A DNA stretch of 48,612 nt, from contig JAFTXP010000014.1 in assembly GCA_017461545.1 (NCBI GenBank), positions 72,394-121,005 of the forward strand. The letters are read 5' to 3'. The position numbers and the translations under genes were made by a program. The DNA comes from Clostridia bacterium. GTDB lineage: Bacteria > Bacillota > Clostridia > UBA1212. This document shows positions 1 through 9,717 of this stretch, in pieces; the first letter of the stretch is position 1; each line of letters begins with the position of its first letter. The notes beneath the pieces are model-generated. The model did no database searches. It had not been told where the DNA came from and saw nothing but the letters and a program-made list of their open reading frames with translations.

Positions 1-1646
1 CCCTCGTAATTATCGTAATATCTCTGTAATAAATTGATCAAAGTTGTTTTACCGGAACCGGTTGTTCCGACAACGCCTACAATATCTCCGGGATTAATCA
101 CAAGATTTATGTCAGAGAGTGTTTTCTGACCTTTATCAAAGGAAAAACTCACATTTCTGAATTCAATTTTACCTTTTATTTTTTCAGGTTTTAAGCATTT
201 TCCGTCATTAGCCTCCGGATCTGCGTCAATTATATCAAGAAGACGCTCCGTCGAAGATAATGCTTTCTGAAATTCATCATTAAGAGTTGCAAAGAAATTG
301 ACAGGCGTGTAAAACATTGACGTATATGTAATGAATGATACAAGGAGACCGAGCGAGATATTACTGTCAGACGAATTTATTACCCAGGTTCCTCCGACTG
401 CCCATATAAGTATCGAACCGCATGCTGTCAGGAAATTTATAACATGAGGGAAAGGCACAACGATTTTAAAAGATTTAATCTCCATCTTCAGCCATTTGAA
501 ATTGAACTTTTTAAATTTCTCATAGGCCTTTTTCTCCCCTGTGAAAGACTTGATTACACGGACACAAGGGATGGTATCGGTCAGAATTCCGGTAACGGCC
601 GCCCATCTTCTCCATATTTTTCTGTAATACGGTGCAATATATTTTCCGTACTTTCTTCTTACAAATACAATAAAAGGAACCGGTATCAGCGCTACCAATG
701 CAAGTTTCCAATGTACGGAAAACATATATACAATGATAAGAATCATCAATATGGCCTGAGCAATTGCCTCCTGAAAAAATCGCAATACAAAAGACTGAAG
801 AGTCAGGGAGTCGTTTGTGATGCGGTTGATTATGGAACCTGTGGAAGTCTTGTCATAAAAATCCATCGGAAGCTTCTGCGCTTTTTCATACACGTCATTT
901 CGGATGTTCAGAACAATTCTGTCTCCGCTCATTCTGATACAGTACGACCTGTATGCGGCAACAAAAACTTGAATTATGTATGAAAGGATTAACAAAAATA
1001 TTATATTAATCAACATATTCATATTTTTCTCAGGAATCACTTCGTCAATGAGCTTCTGCGTCATCATCGGAGGAAAAAGAACAGTTATAGTTGTAATGAT
1101 TGACATCGCTACACAAAAAAGAAGCCGTCCGAGTTCCGGTTTTATATATTTTGAAACTTTCTTATAAACAGACTTTTTCGATTTGCATTTTAAACATTCA
1201 CTGCCCTCTCTCATGAGCGCTCTGCCGCATTTAGGACAAACTCTTAAAAGCTTTGAAAAAGCATTGTCAATGATTTCCTTTTCGGAATCTTCGTCAGCAC
1301 CGTCCCTGACATGGTTTATATAGTCAACCAGTGCTTCGCAAATGACTGCAACCGAATATGTAAATCGAAAAACACATTCTTCCGTGTCATCATTCAGAAT
1401 GATAATGACCGCCGCATTGCCGTACATTCTTTTGACCTGTATTTTTTTGATATCATTCAGGTCATAAACATTTGTACCGCCGTCAAAAGTTATAACATGA
1501 GTTTTTGTCAATACAAAAGCTGAATAAGCATATTTTCCGTCTACGGATAAATCTCCGACAACGGCATATTCGGCATCACCCAAAATACTCTTATTTTTTT
1601 CTAAATATTCTGTTGTTTGCTTTGAAAGTTCTTTGTTTGAAAGCAT
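1..1646 (-). CDS. ABC exporter (fused permease/ATPase) with N-terminal extension, 3' end off window
   Basis: About 548 residues are visible and the C-terminus continues past base 1. The end of the visible part has a Walker A motif, GTTGSGKTT, so this is a half-size ABC exporter with permease and ATPase in one chain. Before the six-helix permease there is an unusual extension. Residues 1 to about 115 form a soluble, beta-rich segment that could be a PH-like domain. It is followed near residues 128-150 by a four-cysteine zinc-ribbon-like element (CPKCGRAL...CLKC). The ATG at 1644-1646 lies 14 bases after the rarA stop, so the two are probably cotranscribed. The Shine-Dalgarno is weak (GGTG). 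The substrate is unknown. The ABC assignment is firm; the role of the extension is inference. Confidence 0.9.
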   Translation of the reverse strand, partial: MLSNKELSKQTTEYLEKNKSILGDAEYAVVGDLSVDGKYAYSAFVLTKTHVITFDGGTNVYDLNDIKKIQVKRMYGNAAVIIILNDDTEECVFRFTYSVAVICEALVDYINHVRDGADEDSEKEIIDNAFSKLLRVCPKCGRALMREGSECLKCKSKKSVYKKVSKYIKPELGRLLFCVAMSIITTITVLFPPMMTQKLIDEVIPEKNMNMLINIIFLLILSYIIQVFVAAYRSYCIRMSGDRIVLNIRNDVYEKAQKLPMDFYDKTSTGSIINRITNDSLTLQSFVLRFFQEAIAQAILMILIIVYMFSVHWKLALVALIPVPFIVFVRRKYGKYIAPYYRKIWRRWAAVTGILTDTIPCVRVIKSFTGEKKAYEKFKKFNFKWLKMEIKSFKIVVPFPHVINFLTACGSILIWAVGGTWVINSSDSNISLGLLVSFITYTSMFYTPVNFFATLNDEFQKALSSTERLLDIIDADPEANDGKCLKPEKIKGKIEFRNVSFSFDKGQKTLSDINLVINPGDIVGVVGTTGSGKTTLINLLQRYYDNYE

Positions 1647-1660
1647 ATATACACCGGCTT

Positions 1661-2956
1661 TTATTTGGATTGTTTTTTGATTTCGTCAGCCCACTTTAAA
1701 TATTCGATAATCTTTGATTCGGCACCGTTTCCGCAGGGAAAATAATATTTTGTACCCTTCATGCAATCCGGGAAAAATTCCATATCGGCAACATGTCCGG
1801 GATAATCATGCGCATACTTGTACCCGACACCGTATCCCAAGTCAGACATTCCGCTGACTTCGGCATTTCTGAGCTGAAGAGGAACTTCACCTGTGTTTTT
1901 GTGCTCAACATCATATAAAGCTGAGTTTATGGCATTATAACAGGCATTCGATTTAGGACTTGTCGCAACAGTAATTGCGGCATGGGCAAGTATGATCCTC
2001 GCTTCGGGCATACCAATCATTCTGACGGCTTCTGCTGCCGCACTTGCAACAATAAGTGCCGTAGGATTAGCAGTTCCGACATCTTCGCTCGCACAGATCA
2101 TAATTCTTCGTGCAAGAAAATTGATATCTTCGCCTGCATAGAGCGCTCTTGCAAGATAAAACGCAGCGGCGTCCGGATTACTTCCTCTCATACTTTTAAT
2201 AAAAGCACTTATATTGTCATAATGCGCTTCGCCGTCTTTATCGAATCGAATAGATTTTTTCTGCATACATTCTGACATTATGTCCAGTGTGATGTTAAAA
2301 CCGTTAATCATATCGGTCTCTGAGCTTATGACAGCAAGTTCAAGCGCGTTAAGCGCCGCTCTCGCATCACCTGCGGCAGTTTCTGCCAAAAACTCAAGAG
2401 CGTTATCGTCAATAGTAATTTTTAAATTTCCGTATCCGTTTTCTTTATCCTCCAAAGCACGGTAAACAATGTCCTTTATATCGTCGTTTGTCAGAGGATA
2501 AAGCTGAAAGACGGTTGAACGCGAAATCAACGCTTTATTTACCTCAAAAAAAGGATTTTCTGTCGTAGCGCCGATGAGAATTATCGAACCGCTCTCCACA
2601 AACGGAAGAAGTGCATCCTGCTGAGCTTTATTGAATCTGTGTATCTCATCGATGAATAAAACCACTCTGCCTGACGGATTTAACATCGTGTTCTGACTGT
2701 CTGCGGCTATTCTTTTTATATCTGCAACACCTGCGGTAACAGCATTTAATTTTTCAAAACCGACGTCAGTAGCATTGGCAATTATACGGGCAAGAGTCGT
2801 CTTTCCCGTTCCGGGAGGGCCGAAAAAAATTACAGATGCAAGCCGGTCGGCTTTTATCATTCTGTATAAAAGCTTGCCCGGAGCTAAAATGTGTTTCTGA
2901 CCGCAAAATTCTTCTATTGTCTTAGGTCTCATTCTGTATGCAAGTGGCTCTGACAT
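1661..2956 (-). CDS. rarA: Replication-associated recombination protein A (RarA/MgsA AAA+ ATPase)
   Basis: A 431-residue AAA+ ATPase of the RarA/WRNIP1 family, which acts at stalled replication forks. It shows Walker [10 protein letters not shown] near residues 46-54, Walker B/DEAH-like FIDEIHRF near 100-107, sensor 1 IGATTENP near 128, and the family C-terminal region ([25 protein letters not shown] broken over the sensor-2/tetramerisation part, residues about 290 on). Length fits the family. The ATG at 2954-2956 has a GGCGG ribosome binding site. It sits between a terminator for glyA and the ABC exporter gene downstream. Confidence 0.95.
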   Translation of the reverse strand: MSEPLAYRMRPKTIEEFCGQKHILAPGKLLYRMIKADRLASVIFFGPPGTGKTTLARIIANATDVGFEKLNAVTAGVADIKRIAADSQNTMLNPSGRVVLFIDEIHRFNKAQQDALLPFVESGSIILIGATTENPFFEVNKALISRSTVFQLYPLTNDDIKDIVYRALEDKENGYGNLKITIDDNALEFLAETAAGDARAALNALELAVISSETDMINGFNITLDIMSECMQKKSIRFDKDGEAHYDNISAFIKSMRGSNPDAAAFYLARALYAGEDINFLARRIMICASEDVGTANPTALIVASAAAEAVRMIGMPEARIILAHAAITVATSPKSNACYNAINSALYDVEHKNTGEVPLQLRNAEVSGMSDLGYGVGYKYAHDYPGHVADMEFFPDCMKGTKYYFPCGNGAESKIIEYLKWADEIKKQSK

Positions 2957-2976
2957 AAATTACCGCCTTTAAAATA

Positions 2977-3016
2977 ATAAAAAAGCCGCTGCAGTTATAA
3001 GTGAACAGGCAGCGGC
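2977..3016 (-). terminator. Intrinsic terminator of glyA
   Basis: GCCGCTGC (2985-2992) and GCAGCGGC (3009-3016) form a perfect 8-bp GC-rich stem with a 16-nt loop. On the minus strand it is followed by a T-rich run (complement of 2977-2984). It sits 15 bases after the glyA stop and separates glyA from rarA. Confidence 0.85.
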
Positions 3017-3030
3017 AATATGAAAATCAA

Positions 3031-4275
3031 TTATGCATATAATGGATATTTGCTGAGAAGTGCTGCAACTTTTGCTGTTACTTCTTCTTTTTTTGAACCG
3101 TCTTTGTCTGTAAGAGCGGTTACGATACAATCAGCAATTACTTCCATATCGTCTTCTTTCATTCCTCTTGATGTAACAGCAGGAGTACCGAGTCGGATAC
3201 CGCTTGTTACGAAAGGTTTCTGCTTGTCAAAAGGAATACCGTTCTTGTTACAAGTGATATTTACTTCATCAAGAATATGCTGCGCTTCTTTTCCTGTGAT
3301 GCCGAAGCATGTGACATCTACAAGCATAAGATGGTTGTCCGTGCCTCCTGCGACAAGCTTTGCACCTCTTTTTACAAGCTCGTCCGCAAGACGTTTTGCA
3401 TTCTTAACTATTTGTGTCTGATATTCTTTATATTCAGGAGAAAGCGCTTCTTTAAAAGCAACAGCCTTTGCTGCAATGATATGCATAAGCGGACCGCCCT
3501 GAATTCCGGGGAAAACAGCCTTGTTTATCAGTGTAGCGTTTTCTTCTGTATTTGTAAGAATCAAACCGCCTCTGGGACCTCTGAGTGTCTTGTGGGTTGT
3601 TGTCGTAACGAAATCAGCGATACCCACAGGTGACGGATGAAGTCCTGCCGCAACAAGCCCTGCGATGTGCGCCATATCAACCATAAGATATGCACCGACT
3701 TCATCAGCGATTTCGCGGAACTTTGTAAAGTCAATAATTCTGGAATACGCGCTGGCACCGCAAACAATCAACTTCGGTTTTGTCTCCAATGCGATTTTTC
3801 TGACTTCATCGTAGTCAAGTTTGCAATCTGCTTCGCTTACACCGTATGAAACAATATTAAACCATTTACCTGACATATTTACGGGACTTCCGTGTGTAAG
3901 ATGTCCGCCGTGAGCAAGATTCATACCCAAAACAGTATCGCCCGGCTTAAGAACTGCAAAGAATACTGCAGTATTTGCCTGCGCTCCTGAATGAGGCTGT
4001 ACGTTTGCATAATTTGCGCCAAAGAGCTTTTTAGCACGCTCTATCGCAAGTGTCTCCACTTCGTCTACATGTTCGCAACCGCCGTAATATCTTTTACCCG
4101 GATAGCCTTCAGCATATTTATTTGTAAGAACGCTGCCCGCTGCTGCCATAACTGCTTTGCTGACAAAGTTCTCTGATGCAATAAGTTCTATTTTATTCTG
4201 TTGTCTTGTGAGCTCTGCTTCGATGTACTGTGCAGCTTCAGGATCGACAAGACGTATTTCTTCAATATTATTCAT
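3031..4275 (-). CDS. glyA: Serine hydroxymethyltransferase
   Basis: A 414-residue PLP enzyme that interconverts serine and glycine with tetrahydrofolate, supplying one-carbon units in the cytoplasm. Diagnostic blocks are [11 protein letters not shown] near residue 30, [13 protein letters not shown] near 55, [12 protein letters not shown] near 200, and the PLP-lysine block [14 protein letters not shown] near 225. The length is that of bacterial GlyA. The ATG is preceded by a strong AGGAGG with 7-base spacing, under a near-consensus promoter at 4315-4342. A terminator follows, so it is probably monocistronic. Confidence 0.98.
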   Translation of the reverse strand: MNNIEEIRLVDPEAAQYIEAELTRQQNKIELIASENFVSKAVMAAAGSVLTNKYAEGYPGKRYYGGCEHVDEVETLAIERAKKLFGANYANVQPHSGAQANTAVFFAVLKPGDTVLGMNLAHGGHLTHGSPVNMSGKWFNIVSYGVSEADCKLDYDEVRKIALETKPKLIVCGASAYSRIIDFTKFREIADEVGAYLMVDMAHIAGLVAAGLHPSPVGIADFVTTTTHKTLRGPRGGLILTNTEENATLINKAVFPGIQGGPLMHIIAAKAVAFKEALSPEYKEYQTQIVKNAKRLADELVKRGAKLVAGGTDNHLMLVDVTCFGITGKEAQHILDEVNITCNKNGIPFDKQKPFVTSGIRLGTPAVTSRGMKEDDMEVIADCIVTALTDKDGSKKEEVTAKVAALLSKYPLYA

Positions 4276-4314
4276 TATATAGCCTCCTGGATCAAAATAA
4301 AAAATTACTTTCTA

Positions 4315-4342
4315 ATTATACAGTCAAACTGTTTTTTGTCAA
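4315..4342 (-). promoter_or_regulatory. Sigma-A-type promoter of glyA
   Basis: On the minus strand TTGACA (complement of 4337-4342) and TATAAT (complement of 4315-4320) are separated by 16 bases. Both hexamers match consensus exactly. The predicted start leaves a leader of about 30 bases before glyA. Confidence 0.8.
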
Positions 4343-4453
4343 TCAATCAAACACAATATATGGTAATATTTTTCTTTATTTAATCAATATTTTCAATTAT
4401 ACTGTAATAAAATAATTTTTAAGCATTTTGTGTTGCAATTTTGCGGAGGAAAT

Positions 4454-5437
4454 ATGCCGAACTCAGATGTCAGAAGAAAAAAAGATATTGTTTTGCCGTA
4501 TTATGCCGAAGACTTTTTGGTCTACCTGGAAGACATCAGGGGAAAATCACTTAAAACAATAGACGAATATGTATATGATTTAAATTTGTTTTTCAACTTT
4601 ATGATTAAAAGAAAGAATCTGTCCGGGATTAAAGACTGTGACGAAGCCTTTATGGACTCAATCACGTTGACAGATTTATACTCGTTTTTGAATTATCTTA
4701 ACAGAGACAGAAAAAACAAAGCTACAACAAGAGCCAGAAAAGTTGCATGTCTGCGTTCTTTTTTTAAATACCTTTATAAAAATGCCGGAATTATTCATCA
4801 AAACCCTGCTTTGGATCTGGAATCACCAAAACTGCCGAAAAGACTTCCGAAATATCTTGAACTGGATGAAAGTTTAGATTTACTCAAAGCAATTGACGGT
4901 CCTAATAAAGAACGCGATTACTGTATAATCACTCTTTTCCTGAACTGCGGAATGCGTCTTGCGGAACTTGTCGGGATTAATATTCCTAATATTAAAAACG
5001 AATCAATTGTCGTCACAGGTAAAGGCAATAAAGAGCGAACTGTCTATTTAAACGATGCATGTATGAAAGCGATTGATGCGTATTTGGCTGTAAGAAAACA
5101 GCCAAATGACGACTCTCCGGACAGCAATGCCCTGTTTCTGAGCAACCGGGGAAAAAGAATAAGTCCGAAAACAGTCGAACACCTTGTGAAAAAATTCATT
5201 ACAAAAGCAGGTCTTGATCCGCAGAAATACTCCGCGCACAAACTGAGACATACAGCAGCAACGCTGATGTACACTTACGGTAATGTCGATATCAGATCTC
5301 TTCAAGAGATTTTGGGACATGAAAGCGTTGCAACAACCGAAATATATACTCATGTAAACAAAGACATCTTAAGAGAAGCTGTAAAAAGCAATCCTCTTGC
5401 AAATATTGAACCTGATTCTTCTGATAAAAACGAATAA
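4454..5437 (+). CDS. xerC: XerC-like tyrosine recombinase
   Basis: A 327-residue site-specific tyrosine recombinase of XerC/XerD type, which normally resolves chromosome dimers at dif. The SAM-like N-terminal domain spans about residues 15-110. The catalytic domain has Arg168 (CGMRLAEL), the Lys in GKGNKERTV, His262/Arg265 (HKLRH), His289 (LGHE) and the nucleophile Tyr298 (EIYTHV), so all catalytic residues are present. I chose ATG 4454 because GGAGG lies just before it. An in-frame GTG at 4430 lacks a ribosome binding site. No phage genes adjoin it, so it is more likely the housekeeping recombinase than an integrase. XerC versus XerD cannot be settled here. Confidence 0.9.
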   Translation: MPNSDVRRKKDIVLPYYAEDFLVYLEDIRGKSLKTIDEYVYDLNLFFNFMIKRKNLSGIKDCDEAFMDSITLTDLYSFLNYLNRDRKNKATTRARKVACLRSFFKYLYKNAGIIHQNPALDLESPKLPKRLPKYLELDESLDLLKAIDGPNKERDYCIITLFLNCGMRLAELVGINIPNIKNESIVVTGKGNKERTVYLNDACMKAIDAYLAVRKQPNDDSPDSNALFLSNRGKRISPKTVEHLVKKFITKAGLDPQKYSAHKLRHTAATLMYTYGNVDIRSLQEILGHESVATTEIYTHVNKDILREAVKSNPLANIEPDSSDKNE

Positions 5438-5473
5438 TACGAAACAAATTTACATTTTTTGCTATATTTATTA

Positions 5474-5502
5474 TTGAAGTTAAATTAAGTTACTTGTATA
5501 AT
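5474..5502 (+). promoter_or_regulatory. Promoter of the aminotransferase gene
   Basis: TTGAAG at 5474-5479 and TATAAT at 5497-5502, spaced 17 bases, with a start predicted about 30 bases before the ATG at 5540. It probably drives at least the aminotransferase and aminopeptidase genes. Confidence 0.75.
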
Positions 5503-5539
5503 ATCGAAGATTATATATAAATTGAAAGGTTGCATAAAT

Positions 5540-6817
5540 ATGAATTACATAAACATGACCGAGCAAGAATTAAAATCAGAACTTGCAAAATTGACACAAC
5601 AATATAATGATTTAAAAGCACAGAATCTTTCATACGATATGACGCGAGGCAAACCTGCTTCGGCACAGCTTGACCTGTCAAATGAAATGTTATCGGACAA
5701 ATATTTGGGTAATATAAAGACTTCAAAAAATATTGACTGCAGAAACTACGGTATATTAGACGGTATTCCTGAGGCAAAGGAACTCATGGCATCGATTATC
5801 GGTGTTGATCCGGCAAACGTAATTGTTTGCGGAAACTCAAGCCTCAACATTATGTACGACACTTTGATGAAATTCATGTTGTTCGGTGTTTCAAAAAGTG
5901 CCAAACCATGGTGCAAAGAAGAAAAAATCAAATTTATATGCCCTGTTCCCGGCTATGACAGACATTTTAAGATTACCGAACAACTCGGTATTGAAATGAT
6001 AAATGTTGATCTGAACGATGACGGTCCCGATATGTCAAAGGTTAAAGAATTAGTAAAAGACCCTGCTGTTAAGGGCATGTGGGCGGTTCCGAAATACAGC
6101 AATCCCACCGGTACTGTTTATTCCGACGAAGTCATAAAAGAGCTTGCATCCATGGAATGTGCCGCAGATGATTTCCGCATTTTCTGGGACGATGCATATA
6201 CAGTTCATTATCTTTACGATGCTCCGGCAAAACAACTCAATATTTTGAAAGCTTGCTGTGACGCCGGCAATTCCGACAGAGCCGTAATTTTCACTTCTAC
6301 ATCTAAGATTACCTTCTCGGGAAGCGGTCTTTCCGCTGTTGCATCATCAAAAGATAATATCGAATATTTCTTATGGCATATGAATGTACAGACAATCGGT
6401 CACGATAAAATCAACCAGCTTCGCCACGTTAATTTTCTTAAAAATTACGACGGTGTAATCGCTCATATGAAAAAGCACGCCGATATTATCAGACCTAAAT
6501 TTGAAGTTGTACTTAATACACTTGAATCAGAGCTTTCGGGACTGGGAATACTTACCTGGAGTAAGCCACGCGGTGGTTATTTTATAAGCATTGACACATT
6601 GGAAGGATGCGCTGATAAAGTTGTAGCTATGGCAAAAGATTGCGGCGTAGTATTTACACCTGCAGGAGCTACATTCCCCTACGGAAAAGATCCGAAAAAC
6701 AAAAACATCAGAATTGCACCTACCCTTCCCGTTATCGAAGATCTGAAAGAAGCAATTAAAATGCTTTGCATTTGCGTTAAAATTTGCTCTATAAATAAAA
6801 TTTTAGAGGAGAGATAA
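5540..6817 (+). CDS. PLP-dependent aminotransferase, PF12897 (Asp_aminotransf) type
   Basis: A 425-residue fold-type I aminotransferase. The N-terminal MTRGKPASAQLDLS, GNSSLNIMYD and KYSNPTGTVYS blocks, and the PLP-lysine block TSTSKITFSGSG, match the aspartate aminotransferase-like family PF12897 (known from Corynebacterium AspT), not classical AspC. The likely reaction is transfer between aspartate or another amino acid and 2-oxoglutarate, but substrate cannot be read from sequence. ATG 5540 is preferred over TTG 5522 because GAAAGG lies upstream at a sensible distance. The stop is two bases before the next gene, whose ribosome binding site lies inside this gene's end, so the two are coupled. 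Confidence 0.88.
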   Translation: MNYINMTEQELKSELAKLTQQYNDLKAQNLSYDMTRGKPASAQLDLSNEMLSDKYLGNIKTSKNIDCRNYGILDGIPEAKELMASIIGVDPANVIVCGNSSLNIMYDTLMKFMLFGVSKSAKPWCKEEKIKFICPVPGYDRHFKITEQLGIEMINVDLNDDGPDMSKVKELVKDPAVKGMWAVPKYSNPTGTVYSDEVIKELASMECAADDFRIFWDDAYTVHYLYDAPAKQLNILKACCDAGNSDRAVIFTSTSKITFSGSGLSAVASSKDNIEYFLWHMNVQTIGHDKINQLRHVNFLKNYDGVIAHMKKHADIIRPKFEVVLNTLESELSGLGILTWSKPRGGYFISIDTLEGCADKVVAMAKDCGVVFTPAGATFPYGKDPKNKNIRIAPTLPVIEDLKEAIKMLCICVKICSINKILEER

Positions 6818-6819
6818 AA

Positions 6820-8250
6820 ATGGCTGAGTTTAATAATCAACTTGAAGCAAAAAGAGTCAGTTCATGGACATCCATGGATGAAAACATAAAGAAAGAAACA
6901 TTTGATGTCTGCGAAAAATATAAGGATTTTCTTAATAAAGGAAAAACCGAACGTGAAGTTGTAGAAAACACAATTTCTATTCTCGAAAAAGCAGGTTTTG
7001 TCGATTTCAACGATATTCTTTCCGGCAAAATCGAAAATAAACCGGGAACAAAAGCGTATTGGAGCAACCGCGGCCGTTCAATCTTTATATTTATCATAGG
7101 AAAAAAATCGCCTGAAAACGGCATTAAAATTGTCGGTTCGCACATCGATGCTCCCAGACTTGATATTAAGCCCAATCCGCTATATGAGGACGGAGATATG
7201 GCGCTTCTAAAAACACACTACTACGGCGGTGTAAAAAAATATCAGTGGGTTGCAACACCTCTTGCCATTCACGGCGTCATTATGAAAAATGACGGCACAA
7301 AGCTTAATATCTGTATCGGCGACGAAGATGGCGATCCTTGCTTTGTGATATCCGATTTGCTCCCCCACCTCGGAGGCGAACAGTTAAACAGACCGGGCAG
7401 AGATGTTATAAATGCCGAACAGCTCAATTTAATCATTGGTTCTGTTGCGGGATACGAAAATCCGGAAAATGAAGATGACAAAGCACTTACCGTAAAACAG
7501 AATATTCTTACATTGCTTAACGAAAAGTACGGTATCTGCGAAAAAGATTTTATGCGAGCAGAACTTCAGGTCGTTCCTGCGGCAAAAGCTTGTGACGTAG
7601 GCTTTGACAGAGGTCTTGTAGGATCTTACGGACACGACGACAGAATATGTGCTTTCACATCACTTGAAGCAATTCTCAATATAACTGATATACCGGAACA
7701 TACAGCGCTCTGCTATTTTGCGGACAAAGAAGAAGTCGGAAGTATGGGCAACACAGGAGCAAGATCATGTGCACTCGATCATTTCGTATCGGAACTTTGC
7801 TCATTATACTTTGATAAAAACGTCACTCTCATGAAAGAAAGATGTATGCGAAACAGCAGATTGCTGTCAGCAGATGTTACTGCAGCATACGACCCGACTT
7901 TCCCGGAAGTATTTGACAGAATCAATGCTGCTTTTGCAGGAAGAGGAATCGCTGTTTCAAAGTATACCGGCCACGGCGGAAAATCCGGTTCCAGCGATGC
8001 CTGCGCTGAGTTTCTTTTTGAAGTTACAAACGGCTTTGACTCGGAAGGAATAAAATGGCAAATAAATGAGATGGGTAAAGCTGACGCAGGTGGCGGCGGA
8101 ACTATTGCTCAGTTTATGGCGGATAAAGGCATCGAGGTACTCGACTGCGGCGTAGCACTTCTTTCAATGCACGCACCTTATGAGCTTGCTTCAAAAGCCG
8201 ATATTTACTGGACATACCGCGCTTATAAGAATTTCTTGTCAACAAAATAA
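6820..8250 (+). CDS. M18-family zinc aminopeptidase
   Basis: A 476-residue cytosolic metallo-aminopeptidase of family M18 (aspartyl aminopeptidase/ApeB-like). Candidate di-zinc ligands and catalytic residues are His in GSHIDAPRLDIK (about 109), Asp in GHDDRICAF (about 272), the Glu pair in DKEEVGSMG (about 307), Asp in GKSGSSDACAE, and the final His in SMHAPYELASKAD. The length is normal. It follows the aminotransferase by two bases with an AGGAG site, so they form one transcript and may work together in peptide or amino acid turnover (inference). Confidence 0.93.
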   Translation: MAEFNNQLEAKRVSSWTSMDENIKKETFDVCEKYKDFLNKGKTEREVVENTISILEKAGFVDFNDILSGKIENKPGTKAYWSNRGRSIFIFIIGKKSPENGIKIVGSHIDAPRLDIKPNPLYEDGDMALLKTHYYGGVKKYQWVATPLAIHGVIMKNDGTKLNICIGDEDGDPCFVISDLLPHLGGEQLNRPGRDVINAEQLNLIIGSVAGYENPENEDDKALTVKQNILTLLNEKYGICEKDFMRAELQVVPAAKACDVGFDRGLVGSYGHDDRICAFTSLEAILNITDIPEHTALCYFADKEEVGSMGNTGARSCALDHFVSELCSLYFDKNVTLMKERCMRNSRLLSADVTAAYDPTFPEVFDRINAAFAGRGIAVSKYTGHGGKSGSSDACAEFLFEVTNGFDSEGIKWQINEMGKADAGGGGTIAQFMADKGIEVLDCGVALLSMHAPYELASKADIYWTYRAYKNFLSTK

Positions 8251-8263
8251 TTACTGATTGATT

Positions 8264-9703
8264 ATGAATATAACTGATTTTTCTTTTTTCATATTTTTAA
8301 TTATCACTTGGATTGCATATTATGCCACACCCCTTAAAAGCAGATGGATTTTTCTGCTTTTAGGGAGTGTTGTTTTTTACTCTTTTGCAGGAGTTAAATC
8401 ACTGCTTATAATGTCTGTCACTGTTGTGACAACATACATATTCAGCAGAATTCTTGAACAAAGAAAAGAAAAAAAGTTTGTCATTATCCCATTAATTATA
8501 AATTTCGGGATAATGATATTCTTAAAATATACCGGTTTTATTCTCTCCAATATCCCGGGAATAAACAATGCAAATGATATTACATCAAAAATTATTGTTC
8601 CGCTCGGTATTTCATTCTACACATTCCAGTCAGTTGCATATTTGGTAGAAATTTATAAAGGAAAATTTCTACCCGAGAAAAACTTTGCAAAATTCTCACT
8701 TTATATAACATTCTTCCCACATATAATTCAAGGACCTATTGCTCGGTTTGATCAACTTTCGCCGCAGCTTTTTAACGGTAATAAGTTCGACTACGATAAA
8801 AATGTCAAAGGCGTTCTTCTGATACTTTGGGGTATTTTAAAGAAAATAGTAATTGCAGAACGAATCGGATATGTTGTCGGAGGAATTTTCGATACCGGTG
8901 AATATTATTCCGCAATATTTATCGTTGCCGGTGCGATTTTATACGCAATTCAGCTCTATGCAGATTTTTCAGGTTATGTAAACATTGCCTCCGGTGTTGC
9001 CCTTTGCTTCGGTATAGAACTTGCACCGAACTTTGACACACCGTATTTTGCAAGAAATATTTCTGATTTCTGGAGAAGATGGCATATTTCACTCAGCAGC
9101 TGGCTCAGAGATTTCATATACATACCTCTCGGAGGAAACAGAAAGGGAAAAGTAAGAAAATACATAAATTTGTTTATAACTTTTTTAGTGAGCGGAATAT
9201 GGCACGGTGCAAACTGGACTTTTATTGTCTGGGGAGCATATCACGGAATAATATCTGTTCTCAATACATTTACATATTCTGCAGGAGAAAAAATCAGAAA
9301 CAAGTTTAAGATACGAAAAGAAGGCTTTCTGTGTTCTGCATATCAGATGATTACAACATCTCTGCTTGTCTGTCTCGGCTGGATATTCTTCCGCGCCAGG
9401 GACATAAAAACAGCATTTCTGATGATAAAAGGATTGTTTATTTTTGACTTTTCAGACATTATAAATAAAATCAGAATCCTTTGCCGTGAAAACGGTCTTG
9501 AAGAATCACAGGGAGTAATTCTTGCGGTTTTCCTTTTGATTTTTATTGTTGTAGAATTTCTGAATTATAAAAAAATCAGCATCTCGGATAAACTCGTCAA
9601 AGTTCCGTTTGCATTCAGGTTATTTGTATTTGTTCTGGCATTGATTACATTGATCTGTTTCTCGGTAAGCGGTCAGGGCAGTTTCATGTACGCTAATTTC
9701 TAA
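8264..9703 (+). CDS. MBOAT-family O-acyltransferase (AlgI/DltB-like)
   Basis: About 479 residues with many hydrophobic segments. It carries the MBOAT signatures DFWRRWHISLSSWLRDFIYIPLGG (read as two adjacent blocks) and SGIWHGANWTFIVWG, the latter holding the catalytic His. These membrane enzymes pass acyl (usually acetyl) groups across the membrane to extracellular polysaccharide. The gene begins 13 bases after the aminopeptidase stop. ATG 8264 and TTG 8258 are both possible starts and neither has a clear ribosome binding site, so coupling to the upstream gene is likely. The SGNH-like partner follows directly. Confidence 0.93.
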   Translation: MNITDFSFFIFLIITWIAYYATPLKSRWIFLLLGSVVFYSFAGVKSLLIMSVTVVTTYIFSRILEQRKEKKFVIIPLIINFGIMIFLKYTGFILSNIPGINNANDITSKIIVPLGISFYTFQSVAYLVEIYKGKFLPEKNFAKFSLYITFFPHIIQGPIARFDQLSPQLFNGNKFDYDKNVKGVLLILWGILKKIVIAERIGYVVGGIFDTGEYYSAIFIVAGAILYAIQLYADFSGYVNIASGVALCFGIELAPNFDTPYFARNISDFWRRWHISLSSWLRDFIYIPLGGNRKGKVRKYINLFITFLVSGIWHGANWTFIVWGAYHGIISVLNTFTYSAGEKIRNKFKIRKEGFLCSAYQMITTSLLVCLGWIFFRARDIKTAFLMIKGLFIFDFSDIINKIRILCRENGLEESQGVILAVFLLIFIVVEFLNYKKISISDKLVKVPFAFRLFVFVLALITLICFSVSGQGSFMYANF

Positions 9704-9717
9704 GGAGGACTCAGAAA

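Noticed and set aside
444..1167. Plus-strand open frames over the first 1.6 kb
   Set aside because: They lie opposite the ABC exporter, whose minus-strand frame is open throughout and carries clear motifs.
4454..5437. Tyrosine recombinase as a sign of a prophage or integrative element
   Set aside because: No other phage, excision or att-like repeats are visible on either side. Length and motifs fit the housekeeping XerC/D type.
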